Part shown: piece after piece, positions 50,538 to 61,072 of the stretch | How positions within the stretch are numbered: position 1 is the first letter of the stretch | How the letters are laid out: each line of letters starts with the position of its first letter | Assembly (NCBI GenBank): GCA_035610365.1 | Contig: CM069432.1 | Coordinates: 177,491,027 to 177,555,026 of the forward strand | Source: Aquatica leii | Lineage: Eukaryota > Arthropoda > Insecta > Coleoptera > Lampyridae | Direction of reading: 5' to 3' | DNA: 64,000 nucleotides | Program-made: the position numbers and the translations under genes | Notes under the pieces: generated by a model | The model's database searches: none | Told to the model about the DNA's origin: nothing | Seen by the model: the letters and a program-made list of their open reading frames with translations, nothing else

Positions 50538-51183
50538 ATTTTGTATTTTATTTTTGTTTATATATATATTTTTAATAGTTAATAAGTTTTTTGTATTTAG
50601 TGCAATATAAATTTTTTTTATATTTTGTTTTGTTCTGAATTTGATTAACCATAAGCATTTACTGAATATTTCAAATTGTGGGGATCCTATGAAGCAGCTC
50701 ATGTATTTTATTGTTACATGATATCCCAATATAGTCTTACGAACTTACATAAAACTTCCGAATAAGCATCTCACGGTCCATAAAGCATACGAAATTAGTC
50801 CATATGGCTTCAAATAAACGTTCTAAAAGCGTAAAAACAATGTCCAAATTTAGTCCTAAGTCTATCCATAACAATCATACTGGATGCAGAAGAGACCGTC
50901 GATGGATGTACGTAAAACAACCAATTCATGGAACATTTAGTCCAGAAAGCGTTCTGATGTAGTCCATGTAGGTTCTATAAGAGTTCAAATAATATTCTAA
51001 CTTAGTCCTAAATCCGTCCTTTCGGAACGGACGGTTTATGTACGTCCCTAGGTGTGACATATGGACCTGAAGCAAACATCCTTAGAATATCCATGGACGG
51101 AAAAAGGATCGTCTATGGATGTCTTCAACATCCATACAAGGATGCACATAAAACATCCACTGGATATACTTGTGTTACTTGGG

Positions 51184-52037
51184 AGTTGCATTATATTTTA
51201 AGCTTCAACGAATCAACAATTTCGATGGTATTACTCGCTATGCTATGTAACGTATTGTTAGTGTATCAGTTTAATGGTTTTCTAATTTGCGTTCTAGTAA
51301 AACTCAAATAAATACTTTTAGTATATGTCAGCAATTATTATGATAGTACGTATTTCGTTGCAAGAAATTTTGAAGTGTAATAATATTGGTTACAGCATTG
51401 GTACACTAAAACGTTCAGTCTATGTAATTCATGATTTCCTTTCTTTGTGATGTTTTAAGGTTATCAAATTTATATGATGCTGGCCAAATGGGAGATTTGA
51501 ACGAGCACAATAGCCAATTCAACTTGGTATGTAATTTTTTCTAATACTGATGCAGAATATTATTTTGTGTGTACAAAGTTTCAAAATCTTGGATTGTTAG
51601 TTGTTCTGGTTTTTGTTTTTACACAAAGAGGTACATTCATAATTAGTCAAAACTTTTCTTTTTTCAAGTTTTATGGATACGATCCTTCGGTATGGAGGAA
51701 CAATAACAATAAAAACAACCTTTATTGTTCAGACCTTAGCAACAGATAAAGGTTGTTTTTATTGTTGCAGTTCCTCCACTCCGAAGGATCCTATCCATAA
51801 AATAAAAAAAACCTTTGATTATTTAGAAATTTTTGTGAGAATTATTATAATTATTTCAATTAATATAAAGTAATCACATGAATAATGTTTGTTTTACTTT
51901 TATGTTAATGCGTTTGCAGCCACATGAAATTGAAGTATTTTGAGTACACAGAGATTGTATTATCTATCTTTGTAAGGATTTTAGGGCTGGTTTTATAATA
52001 ATGGTGTAAATGTCAGTTAAGTTATACTTAGTTTGAC
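51184..52037 (+). mobile_element. E4-outer, right piece, truncated inside the MITE
   Basis: Continues the E4 copy after E2 and matches E4-inner inverted: the GGTATTACTCGCTATGCT block, the CGTTCA block, the hairpin, and the first half of the palindromic MITE (51984-52037), after which similarity ends. The outer CCCA end is therefore missing on this side too. Confidence 0.8.
51670..51800. repeat. Long hairpin in E4-outer
   Basis: Arms of about 55 bases (TTTATGGATACGATCCTTCG with its inverted partner near 51780-51800; AATAAAAACAACCTTTAT with ATAAAGGTTGTTTTTATT) and a loop of about 17 bases. It pairs better than the E4-inner copy. Short frames through it are chance. Confidence 0.85.
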
Positions 52038-52437
52038 TATTTATATTATTTTATAGAAAATTATTATGATTTAAAAAAAAACAATAACAATTAGGATAAA
52101 AAAGGTTTGCAGTAAACAGTAAATCCTCATAACCACACTAAAGTCACGTTGCAAAAAAATACTTTTATCGTTACCGTTACTTATAATTAAGTGGTGTAAT
52201 TTTGCTTTTCACTAACATTCTTTTAAGTATTATGTAAGCAAGCACTCGGGTAACATGTATTTATTTTCAGAAAAGTATAACGATTGTGTTAACTGATGAG
52301 TACAACTATTATAAAAATCCGTATAATTTAAATCTTGATTCAAATCCTGGTTTAAATCCAAATATTTTAGAGAGAACATAGCTTTAAAAAATAGAATAGT
52401 GCAGTGCAAAAGTTAAATTTGAATTTACCGCCTACTT

Positions 52438-53289
52438 CCCAACAAACACAAAGATGTCCCGAGGACATGATGTTGCGAATCACTGAATGTCCCAAAGTCA
52501 TCCTATTTTGGTTCTGTGTACGTCATAGGGACATTCATGGGACGTTCTTTGGTCACAATAAGGGTGTGCATCCCTACGATGTCCTTAGGACATCTTAGCG
52601 TATCCGCAACGGGACGTCCCTTTTAGATAACTGTGGGATGTAGACATCCCTCCCCTTTTCTACATATTGAATTGGAAAAATATTTATATATAGCATATGT
52701 ATATGTCGATAGATACTTTCAATGCAACGTGTGTTGGGCGAGATACGTTTTCTATTGTTTAATTTATACGCTTTTAAGCAATCAGTTACTCGAGCTCTCG
52801 TAATTACTACTATATATGTATATTATATTTTTATCAAGAAAAGTACCATTTCCTGTTTTTTTTTATTCAGTAACGAGACTTACCGTACTCCTCTGCGACT
52901 TGACGTAATGAATAAAAATAACTTTATCAAATAAAATACAAATTATAATTACATAAAACTATATTTTTAAATAATAATCCTAATTATATTCAATTAAAAT
53001 AAATTTAGAGTATTTCATTTTTTTATCTTTTCGATCCCGGCGTTCTTTGGCCCTCCTTAGCCTAGTTTTTTATACTTTCTTCCCGATCTTTTAAGTGGCG
53101 CCTGAAACAATGCAACTACATAAGAGATGGTAATCGTCATGTAGAGTCGATAAAAAAGTTAATACAAAAAACTTATTTTGAGGACGTCCTATTAGAGACA
53201 TCCTAAACAGGTCCGTTTTAAAGCCCGGGATGTAAACACATCATTTGGACATAAAACAAACGTCCCTGGGACGTCGTGTGTTTACTGGG
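52438..53289. mobile_element. E3: small CCCA-end non-autonomous element, 852 bp
   Basis: The left end is CCCAACAAACACAAAGATG; the right end, inverted, is CCCAGTAAACACACGACG. TT flanks both sides (52436-52437 and 53290-53291). Subterminal words GGGACGTCCC, GTCCCGAGGACAT and GGACATC occur repeatedly in both arms (52449-52655 and 53175-53277). The middle has no gene. A member of the same terminal class as E1, E2, E4 and E5. Confidence 0.78.
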
Positions 53290-53852
53290 TTAGTGGCGCT
53301 GACAACGATCGTTCCGGAAAAGATTAGCCTTCGATGGTTCTTTTTGCATACGCGCAGCCTTAGTTTGGTTTTATTTTAGTTATGATCTTATGGTGCATAT
53401 ATAAAAAACTTATCACATGGCATTTATTACTACAATAGTTAATTAATTTTTGTTTAATGTTAAAATACGGCTAAATTAATTGAAATTGTAATTTTTTCTG
53501 TATAGTTTTAAATAGCTGAGTATGGTTTTATTGTAAGGTGAAGCGACGATTCGTAGGTAGACGTCTTTCAGGATCTCGTGAACTGTGGCGCTGTAGTCTG
53601 TATATGTCAAAATATTGTTATTATCCGTCTTACAAACATTCGCCGGTACATTTTTTCTAACCTTCTTTGCTTTTATCGTTGTATTTGTTGTTAATAGGTC
53701 TTTAGAAATTATTATAAGTAAATTAATTTTTAATTAATAAATAAATATCTGATTATTTTTAATTTTTATTGACGTGAGTGCCTTTTAAATAGACTAACGT
53801 TTTTGGAATTCAGATAGACTTGTCAAATTTTTGACTTTTAGTTTTTTTTTAA

Positions 53853-55358
53853 ACAGATTGCAAAACCCCCAAAATTATACAACGGATATAGATGAAGAAA
53901 AACAAGAAGTCATCGAAAATGAAAAATGTATTAACTTCAAGTCATTATACACAAAAAGCTTATTTTATATAGATTTTTTTAAAATATCAAACACAACACA
54001 GATTTTTAACAGCGGAGACGAATTAAATTCACTTTACTGTCCTCAGTTCATTGACGTATGCGTGAAAAAATACCTTCCATATTTTACATTTTGGTCCTCC
54101 GCGTTAATTTCGGATGAAAATAAAGATGTTTTCCAATTCTTTAGTGGAAGCGTGGTTTAATACATTAAAGAACAGTATTTTAGAAAAAGAGAGAAACCTA
54201 AAAGTTGGACGATTTATAAAAAAGGTTAAAGAATACCTTATGTCTCTCCAAAAGGAACTTCATTATAACTTATTAAAACGAAAAGTGCATACCATTTCAG
54301 ATGAATTGAATCTAATTGAGGAGAAATGGAGTAAAACAAAGAAACCAAAGAATGTTACCCACCTACGGTAAAATAATTGGAAACTGATGAAACTGAAAAC
54401 TAACAAAAAAACGCAAAAGAATAATGGGTGCAGAAATTTATTTTTTAATAATAAAATATATGCTTATCATCGTCAATCTTTTACGAAACATATTATTCCT
54501 GAAAATGTCTACATAGGTAAATATAATTACGAAAATTTTTATTATAACGATTTGTTATATAGCGATTTTTGCACTGTTTCTGAAGGCCAATTAGTGGCAA
54601 ATTTTATTATAGATTTGTTTTTTAAAATTCGTTTTGATAACAAAATAGATTTTGCCTTGATAATCTCTACAAATTTTGAAGATTTTAAAATTGATAATGA
54701 ATCCTTGCAAATATTTGAAAATGTTAAAGATAACAAAATTGTAGTAATGCCGCTGCTTAAAGAAAATCACTGGATGTTGATTATAGCGGATGGAAAAAAA
54801 AGGGAATTTTACTTATTAAATAGCTTAAATAAAGAAAAAACGGGTTCGGTATATTTTGACAAATTCACTGAAATAATTCAAAAATTAGATATATCAACGG
54901 AAGGTTGGACACAGGTAGAGATTAAGACACCTAAGCAAAATGATTCTTTTAATTGTGGAACATTTATAATGTACTATGCAGAAAATATGATTCAAAACCA
55001 TGGAGAATTTAAATTCGAGAAATACTTTAATCCGAATAAATACAGAATGTATATAAAAGATTATCTACTGAAAAATTCTATGATTATAGAAGATTATTGT
55101 ATGTGCTGTGCGTCATTAGGAGAATGTCGTTTCAGATCCCACTGGTGGAAATGTAAAATTTGTAAGAATTACAAATACGATGCAACAGAAACAAGACAGA
55201 TAATATGTTGTGATGATGTGTGCACGGGATCACAAATGGAATGGGTACAGTGTGATACATGCAAAAGGTGGGTTCATATGACCTGTATTAACAACGATAC
55301 AATTAGCCCGGACCAGTATAAGGAGTTACAATTTTTATGCAAACTATGCATAGTGTGA
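53853..55358 (+). pseudogene. Transposon-derived protein: transposase-like tail, Ulp1 (C48) protease, PHD finger
   Basis: An exon opens after TTTAAACAG at 53852. A first frame (to about 54130) and, after a one-base shift, the block SLVEAWFNTLKNSILEKERN and LKVGRFIKKVKEYL resemble a C-terminal segment of transposase-like proteins. After an in-frame TAA (54369) the frame from 54387 gives 323 residues: a Ulp1/SENP-like cysteine protease with H128 (ENHWML), N145 where Asp is usual (FYLLNSL), and Q184/C190 (KQNDSFNCGTF), then a cysteine-rich block and a PHD finger (CCDDVCTG, WVQCDTCKRWVHMTC, LCKLC). Such combinations occur in large eukaryotic DNA transposons. The 5' part of the gene is absent. Family not determined. 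Confidence 0.7.
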
Positions 55359-55369
55359 AAAAAGAAACA

Positions 55370-56900
55370 TAAGAATAAAAATATTTTAAAACATAAGAAG
55401 GATATAATCTCAGAAAGAGAACAAATTCTAATTCTAGAACAAAACTTATCAGACACAGATATCGAAAAAATGCATTGGACTTCGGTCTATGCCCACTGCC
55501 GGGCCGTAGCATTTTTCGACTTCGGAATATCGTTTTAAGATATCGAAAAAAGATTAACAAAACTTTACGAAACAGTAATTCAGCTATCTAAAAAAAGAAT
55601 GTGCATGTCTTTCCATTTGCCAATTTCCAGTTTGATCCAAAGACTAACTTTAAACTCATCAATGTTTAAAAAACCTGATGTTTAAAAGCTTTCTAATACA
55701 TATACCTAAATGTCCTTTTTAATCAACTTAACTGGTCTTTTTCCTATCCTGGTAAGGAACGCTCAACACCTACCCGTGGTCCTTACTGTGCAATATACAA
55801 GCAGATCGCTTTTGTATTGGCTAAGTTTGAGCATCTTTATTTAAACCCTTAACTACATATAAATAAAGTTTATTGATTCAAAATTGTAAGCACATTTTTT
55901 TCATTTTTTTTAATTAATAAAAATCGTAACTTCTTAATTATTCAAGGGATGTTTTTCAAATTATACAAAAATACACTTCATATTATGTTAGTAAGGGTGG
56001 TATAAATGCGAGAGTTTTGTCGGATACAGCATCAAAATTTTTAGGCCATCGAAGTAAACGCGGTGTTAATTAATAAAAAAATCGTAACTTCTTAATTATT
56101 CAAGGGATGTTGTTTAAATTATAGGAATATACACCTTATACTATCTTAATAAATTGCTATAAGTACTAGAGTTATGTCGGATACAGCATCGCGAATTTTT
56201 ATTAATTTTTAATTTAGTTGTGTAGTTGCATTAAAACTAACGCGGTTAGTTTCAACATACGCATTCGTGGCTGCAATTCGAGGCTAACTTTACGGACCTG
56301 TCTTCACTTAAACATGACTTAAACCACACTTAAACCCTAAGCTTAAACCCACATGCTAACAGCCACTGTTGTCAAAGTTCAACATTCTTAGGAAAACTAA
56401 AATGAAATTCCTTCTTACATCTGAACACAGGTAAACTGTAATCACTTACACGTGATAGGTGAGTTGCTTGTCTCATTCTTTACAAATGTAGCAAAACATT
56501 TTTAAGTTTTTAATTAAATACAAAATACTGTAAACAAATGTAACCTCAAATATTTACTAGAAACAGAAATAAAAACAAGCAACTGTAGTACATTGCTGTA
56601 GTATAGGATTGTTCTAATGGAAAATTAGGTAGGGTAGGAATTAGATTAAGTACGATTTAACCAAAATAGTAACATAAGTTGGCACTATGTAAAAAGAAAA
56701 AGGTGGGAATGGTGGGAATACTAACTAAGAAAATGTAGTGATTGAATAATAAAAATGTACATGGCTACCGAAAATAATTTTGTCTGAAAGCATCTGCAAT
56801 AACCCGGAGATCGTTCCCAACAATTCAGGTGTGGGGTTACATTTGCAGTTGTGCTCGAGGTGAAGGTGTTTCGATATTGACGAAAACTGCTGAAATAAGT
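55370..56900. other. Mostly non-coding; includes a diverged tandem duplication
   Basis: The first 130 bases are lysine-rich in the frame of the protease-PHD protein and may be its former C-terminus. The rest shows no gene. The part near 56280-56830 may be the gypsy 5' LTR and primer site, but no boundary could be fixed. Confidence 0.4.
55911..56210 (+). repeat. Two-unit tandem repeat, about 156 bp each
   Basis: Both units contain ATCGTAACTTCTTAATTATT, then CAAGGGATGTT, a variable middle, and GTCGGATACAGCATC. The second unit starts at about 56067. Divergence is moderate. Origin unknown. Confidence 0.75.
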
Positions 56901-56905
56901 ACAGG

Positions 56906-57875
56906 ATGCCGATTACACGTGCTGGCGGATCCGTTGAGGAAGCTCGTGGAGCTTTAGATCAGCGGGTTGGCGGTGATGACGGCGTAGCTGGTGTTTCTGG
57001 AGGAACGACGGCTGGTGTGAATGTTTCAGTTGAAGACTTAATATCTTTGGTGGTAACGGCTATGAAAGAGACGCGTGTGCTGGACACAAAGAGAATCAGT
57101 AATGCGGAAATTGCGGCATTGTTGCCTGAGTTCAGTGGGTCCAGTGATGAGGATGCTACAATTTGGTTTCAACGAATGGATACAATCAGGGCTGCACATG
57201 AGTTGACTGATGCTGTCATGGTAGTGGTGTTAGCGACTAAATTGAGGGGAACAGCTTTAGCGTGGTTTCACTCTAAGCCATCTTATGCAGCCATGACATA
57301 TGAGCAGTTGAGGGAATTCATGATTCCGATGTTTAGTCGACGTGAGAGCAAAGTAAGTTTTAACACGTAAATTTGATGCTCGTAGGTGGAAGAAAAATGA
57401 AAGTTTTACAACCTACTTTCACGACAAAGTGCTATTGGGCAACCAGCTAGATCTCTCTGAGGAGGACATGGTCGAATACATGATAGATGGATTTGACAAT
57501 GGAGTTCTGCAGTCGCAAGCGCGGATGAATACGTTTAAGTCATTGGAGGACCTCTTAGTGGTAATGAATAGTTTAAGTAACTTTGAACGTGGAGTACCAA
57601 GAGCAGTACCATCCAATTCTGCTGTGGCGGCATGTGTATCGACAATTTCGGTGAGCGAAGAGGCTAAACAAGTAAAATGTTTTAGTTGTAAAGCAAGAGG
57701 CCATTTTGCATCGAAATGTCCCAATCAGAAGTGTTTTCTTTGCCAAGAACGAGGGCACTTGAGGAAAGATTGTCCTAAGCTTAAGCCAAGAAGTGAGAAG
57801 GTGTCAGCGGACAGTACAACAATGGTAGTGGAACACAGTAGAAAGATAGCACCTGCATATTATCATTGTATATGA
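56906..57875 (+). pseudogene. Gypsy-type gag with two zinc knuckles, frameshifted
   Basis: The start MPITRAGGSVEEARG begins a gag-like frame (capsid block LPEFSGSSDEDATIWFQRMD, then LRGTALAWFHSKPSYAAMTY) that stops after a shift near 57350. The second frame runs to 57875 and ends with two CCHC knuckles, CFSCKARGHFASKC and CFLCQERGHLRKDC, which bind genomic RNA in retroelements. Upstream the sequence is unusually G-rich for this window. No protease or polymerase follows; the mariner element begins about 80 bases later. A 5'-truncated or deleted retroelement copy. Confidence 0.85.
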
Positions 57876-57956
57876 ATGTTATAGTAAGACAACATTATAG
57901 CATTTTTCAACTCCCAATTACGTGATTACTTTAGACGCCGATAGATATCGCTTATA

Positions 57957-60900
57957 CAGCGCACAGAAGTAAACATTGCCCACGGAAAATATGTCAACTA
58001 AAATTAAAAATGTGTGGTGGTAAAATATTCAGCCAATCATAATTAGGGAGTACAGTCAATTACAGAACCAATGCTATGACAATCGGACATTGACATGTGA
58101 TTGACATTCTTGCTTTGTCCGTCGTTTTATAACGTTATTTGTGTTTTACTTCGTTAATTTTGCCTACTTCATTTATTTTAAAACAGTTTTTCTTAAAACT
58201 AGTTAATTGTCGTTTAGTTGCGTAACAGTAAGTATCTAAAATATTCTTAAATACTTCAAAGTAATTAATCATGGAGAAACAGTACACATAACCTTTTAAA
58301 AACAAAAATACGTTTAATGCATAGTTTAATGTTTTTTATTATTTAGTTCAATTATTTATTACTTAATTTGCAAAACATAATTATACATTGTTTTTTAAAT
58401 TATATCTAATTACTTCGTTATCTTCAGGTTTTCGTTGCTCGTAATATGGCTGGCACATCAAAAAAGAGTGTTCACTCTGAAGCAAGAAACATTATTCTAA
58501 ATGTCTTTCGTTTTTTGATCAACAGAAAGCGGCTGGGGCCCTTTAGAAAAGGCCACCGAATTAGCTGCTGTCACAACTGGGAAATCACCAAGATTTATAA
58601 AAACATTAAGGTAATTATTTTTAAATTATTGAATTAAATTAAAATTAATCTCTAACATTATTAGGGCTGAAGCTAAAGCAGCTGAGAACGCTTTGTTGAA
58701 ATCTCCTTCCAAGGAACAAAAAAGTGGTGGTGCATTAAAGATTCATTTCGACAATTTCGATTTAGGAGTTTTAAAAAGAACAGTGCACGAAGTCTATACC
58801 ATTAATAAAGAAGTTCCAACAATGAAAAAATTAGTACACAAAATGCAAGAAAAAGTTGGTTATACTGGTGGACCCGACACACTCAGAAAGCATTTAAAAC
58901 AAATTGGTTTTACATACAAGAAATGCCATAATAAAAGGAAACTTTTGATGTAACGTAGTAGCGATATTGTTGCTTGGCATTCAAGATATTTACGTAAGCT
59001 AAGAGAAAATAATGCTGTTGGTGAAAATAAGAAGACAGTTACATATTTAGATAAAACTTATATTCATCCTTCTTATGGAGTTTCTAAATGTTGGCAATCT
59101 GAAGAGGAACATAGTGTTTACCAAGTAGATCGAGCTGGTCAACGATATATCATTGTACATGCAAGAGGTTTGTATGGATTTGTAAACAATGCATTGTTAA
59201 TCTTTAAATCCAAATCTAAATCGGGAGATTATCACGATGATATGAATCATACAAATTTCATGCAATGGTTGGAAAAACAACTAATTTCAAACTTACCTCC
59301 GAATGGAATAGTTATGGATAATGCACCTTACCATAGTGTGCAAATAAATAAACCACCAACGTAAGCAGCAAAAAAGCAAGTGATACGAGAATGGCTTAAT
59401 AGTAATGACGTAACAACTGACGACATACGTAAAGCTATAATAAATTCGATCTCAATCCAATCGAGTCTATATGGAGTATGGTAAAACATAAAGCTGCAAT
59501 GAAAAATGTATCGCAAAGCAGGAGCAACATCAAAAATTAACTAAGAAATGCTTTCTTAGAAGTAAATGCATTAGACTGGAAAAAGCACTGTGATCATGTC
59601 CATCATTTAGCCCAAGAAATTTGGTTACGAGATGGATTAGTAGATGCAGCTGTCGAGACTTTATCCTTCACAGTAAACACTGGATCATCTGATGAAGATG
59701 AAAGCGAAGAGGAAGCAGATTCTAATTAGTTGTATCAGATTAATTAATTTAATGATTAAGTTGGTGTTATAATTCAATAGTTTTTGCCTCTTTTGCTATA
59801 TGTATTTATAAAGTTACGTGAATTATCTTATACTGTATCGAAATCAAAATAGTTTATATACTTAGCTATTAAAATACTGCATTAAAATTTATTCTCACAA
59901 CCCGACTTGTTTTGCTTGCTTATCTATCATCTGTGTTGTATCGTAATTAGGTAAAATATTTTTGCAGTGGATTTACACAGAATCTTGTAGGATTATCAAT
60001 TATGTGTTAAAATTTATAAAAGAACTGTTGTATTTATGCTGTTATATATTATCAGTCACACGGTTAACAAAATCATTCCTTTCCCCGTTTCAATGAATCG
60101 ACATTCTAATATTAACAATGTTTCTAAATTATGTTTTAAAAACTACATATTAATCAATTTAACAATCATGCGAACAATTTGTATTACATTATAAACTTCA
60201 TGTACAACATGAATAGTATCGCAAAAATAAATAATTATACGTGTTTAAGAATGTAAAACAAAAATGTTCAAACAATCGTTATATTCATCAACATAATTTT
60301 TAACATTCACTTATAATCGTATTTCCAAATTTGTTAAGTAGCAACATCACAACAATTTCCTTTTATCAAAACTTTTTATATTCGAACCCAATTTGATAAA
60401 AGAATTTTCTAAACTGAAAAGTTTATTATTAAAACCTCTGGTCCAAGTTCGATATACTTAATGTAATGAAACGAATGATCATTTTTATGATACGTAAATC
60501 AAAGTTATGGAACTGCTTCATTTTATCTTCGAACACTTGAATACATCCTGTTTACTTTATAAAGTTTCTTTCCTAATAACGTAATTATGTACAAATAATC
60601 TTTACATACTTATAAATTTACCTCATTTACTTTAACTTCCAGAAATATGTACACACATAGCAGATTTTGTTTATTGAAAAAGTACGACGTGTTAATTTAT
60701 ATTTTGGGCTGTAGCATTAAAAATTTCTGTTAATTCACTGTTTAAACCTTAGTTTAAACATTCCAACTGATTCTAACCTACAAATCTGTCGTAAGAAAAA
60801 TAACTTGTTGCCGCATTGCCATTATATGTAAAATGTCAGTCGTGAATTTTTTATCAACTTAACATTTAGAATGGCCAAGTTGACACTAAATAACGTTGTG

Positions 60901-61070
60901 GTTTAATTAAACGATCCTAAATTAGATTAGGGCTGAATAGCAATAAAAAGTTGTAACCGATAAAGCATTTAAATTTACCGCCGAAATACTTTTGAATGAG
61001 AGTGTACCTTCGAGTTTGAAGCGACACCAGGTCACGCCCCTTCAGGGGCAATGTTTACTTCTGCCAACAG
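57957..61070 (+). mobile_element. Tc1/mariner-type DNA transposon
   Basis: Inverted termini share CAGAAGTAAACATTGCCC (left from about 57963, right ending about 61064) just inside ends that meet TA dinucleotides at 57955-57956 and 61071-61072. TA duplication and a DDE-type transposase inside fit the Tc1/mariner (IS630) superfamily. The 1.3 kb after the transposase is A/T-rich and gene-free. Confidence 0.82.
58446..59731 (+). pseudogene. Tc1/mariner-like transposase, decayed
   Basis: A short first exon (58446-58612; TELAAVTTGKSPRFI readable in a shifted frame) is followed by a 51-bp GT-AG intron (58613-58663). The second exon carries NALLKSPSKEQKSGG, LRKHLKQIGFTYKKC, then after a TAA at 58951 the first catalytic D (TYLDKTYIHPSYGV), the second (IVMDNAPYHSV), and after a further stop and shift the region of the catalytic E (ESIWSMVK) near 59465. 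The acidic tail (SSDEDESEEEADSN) ends at 59731. Several stops and shifts show loss of function. Confidence 0.85.
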
Positions 61071-61072
61071 TA

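Larger units (their letters stand above)
43255..51183 (+). mobile_element. E2: gene-carrying CCCA-end transposon (EnSpm/CACTA-like)
   Basis: The terminal inverted repeat is CCCAAGTAACACA (preceded by CT or its counterpart on both sides). The unoccupied site in E4-inner reads TATATTATAATTGCATTATA; around E2 the flanks are AGCT and AGTT, compatible with a 4-bp duplication carrying one mutation, but the length is unsettled. Subterminal zones (43267-43420 and about 50755-51180) are crowded with TCCATGGA/GTCCATA words. It encodes a large transposase-like gene and a DUF4806-like gene on the plus strand, a pair seen together in insect EnSpm-like elements. The superfamily assignment rests on recognition of the proteins. 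Confidence 0.8.
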
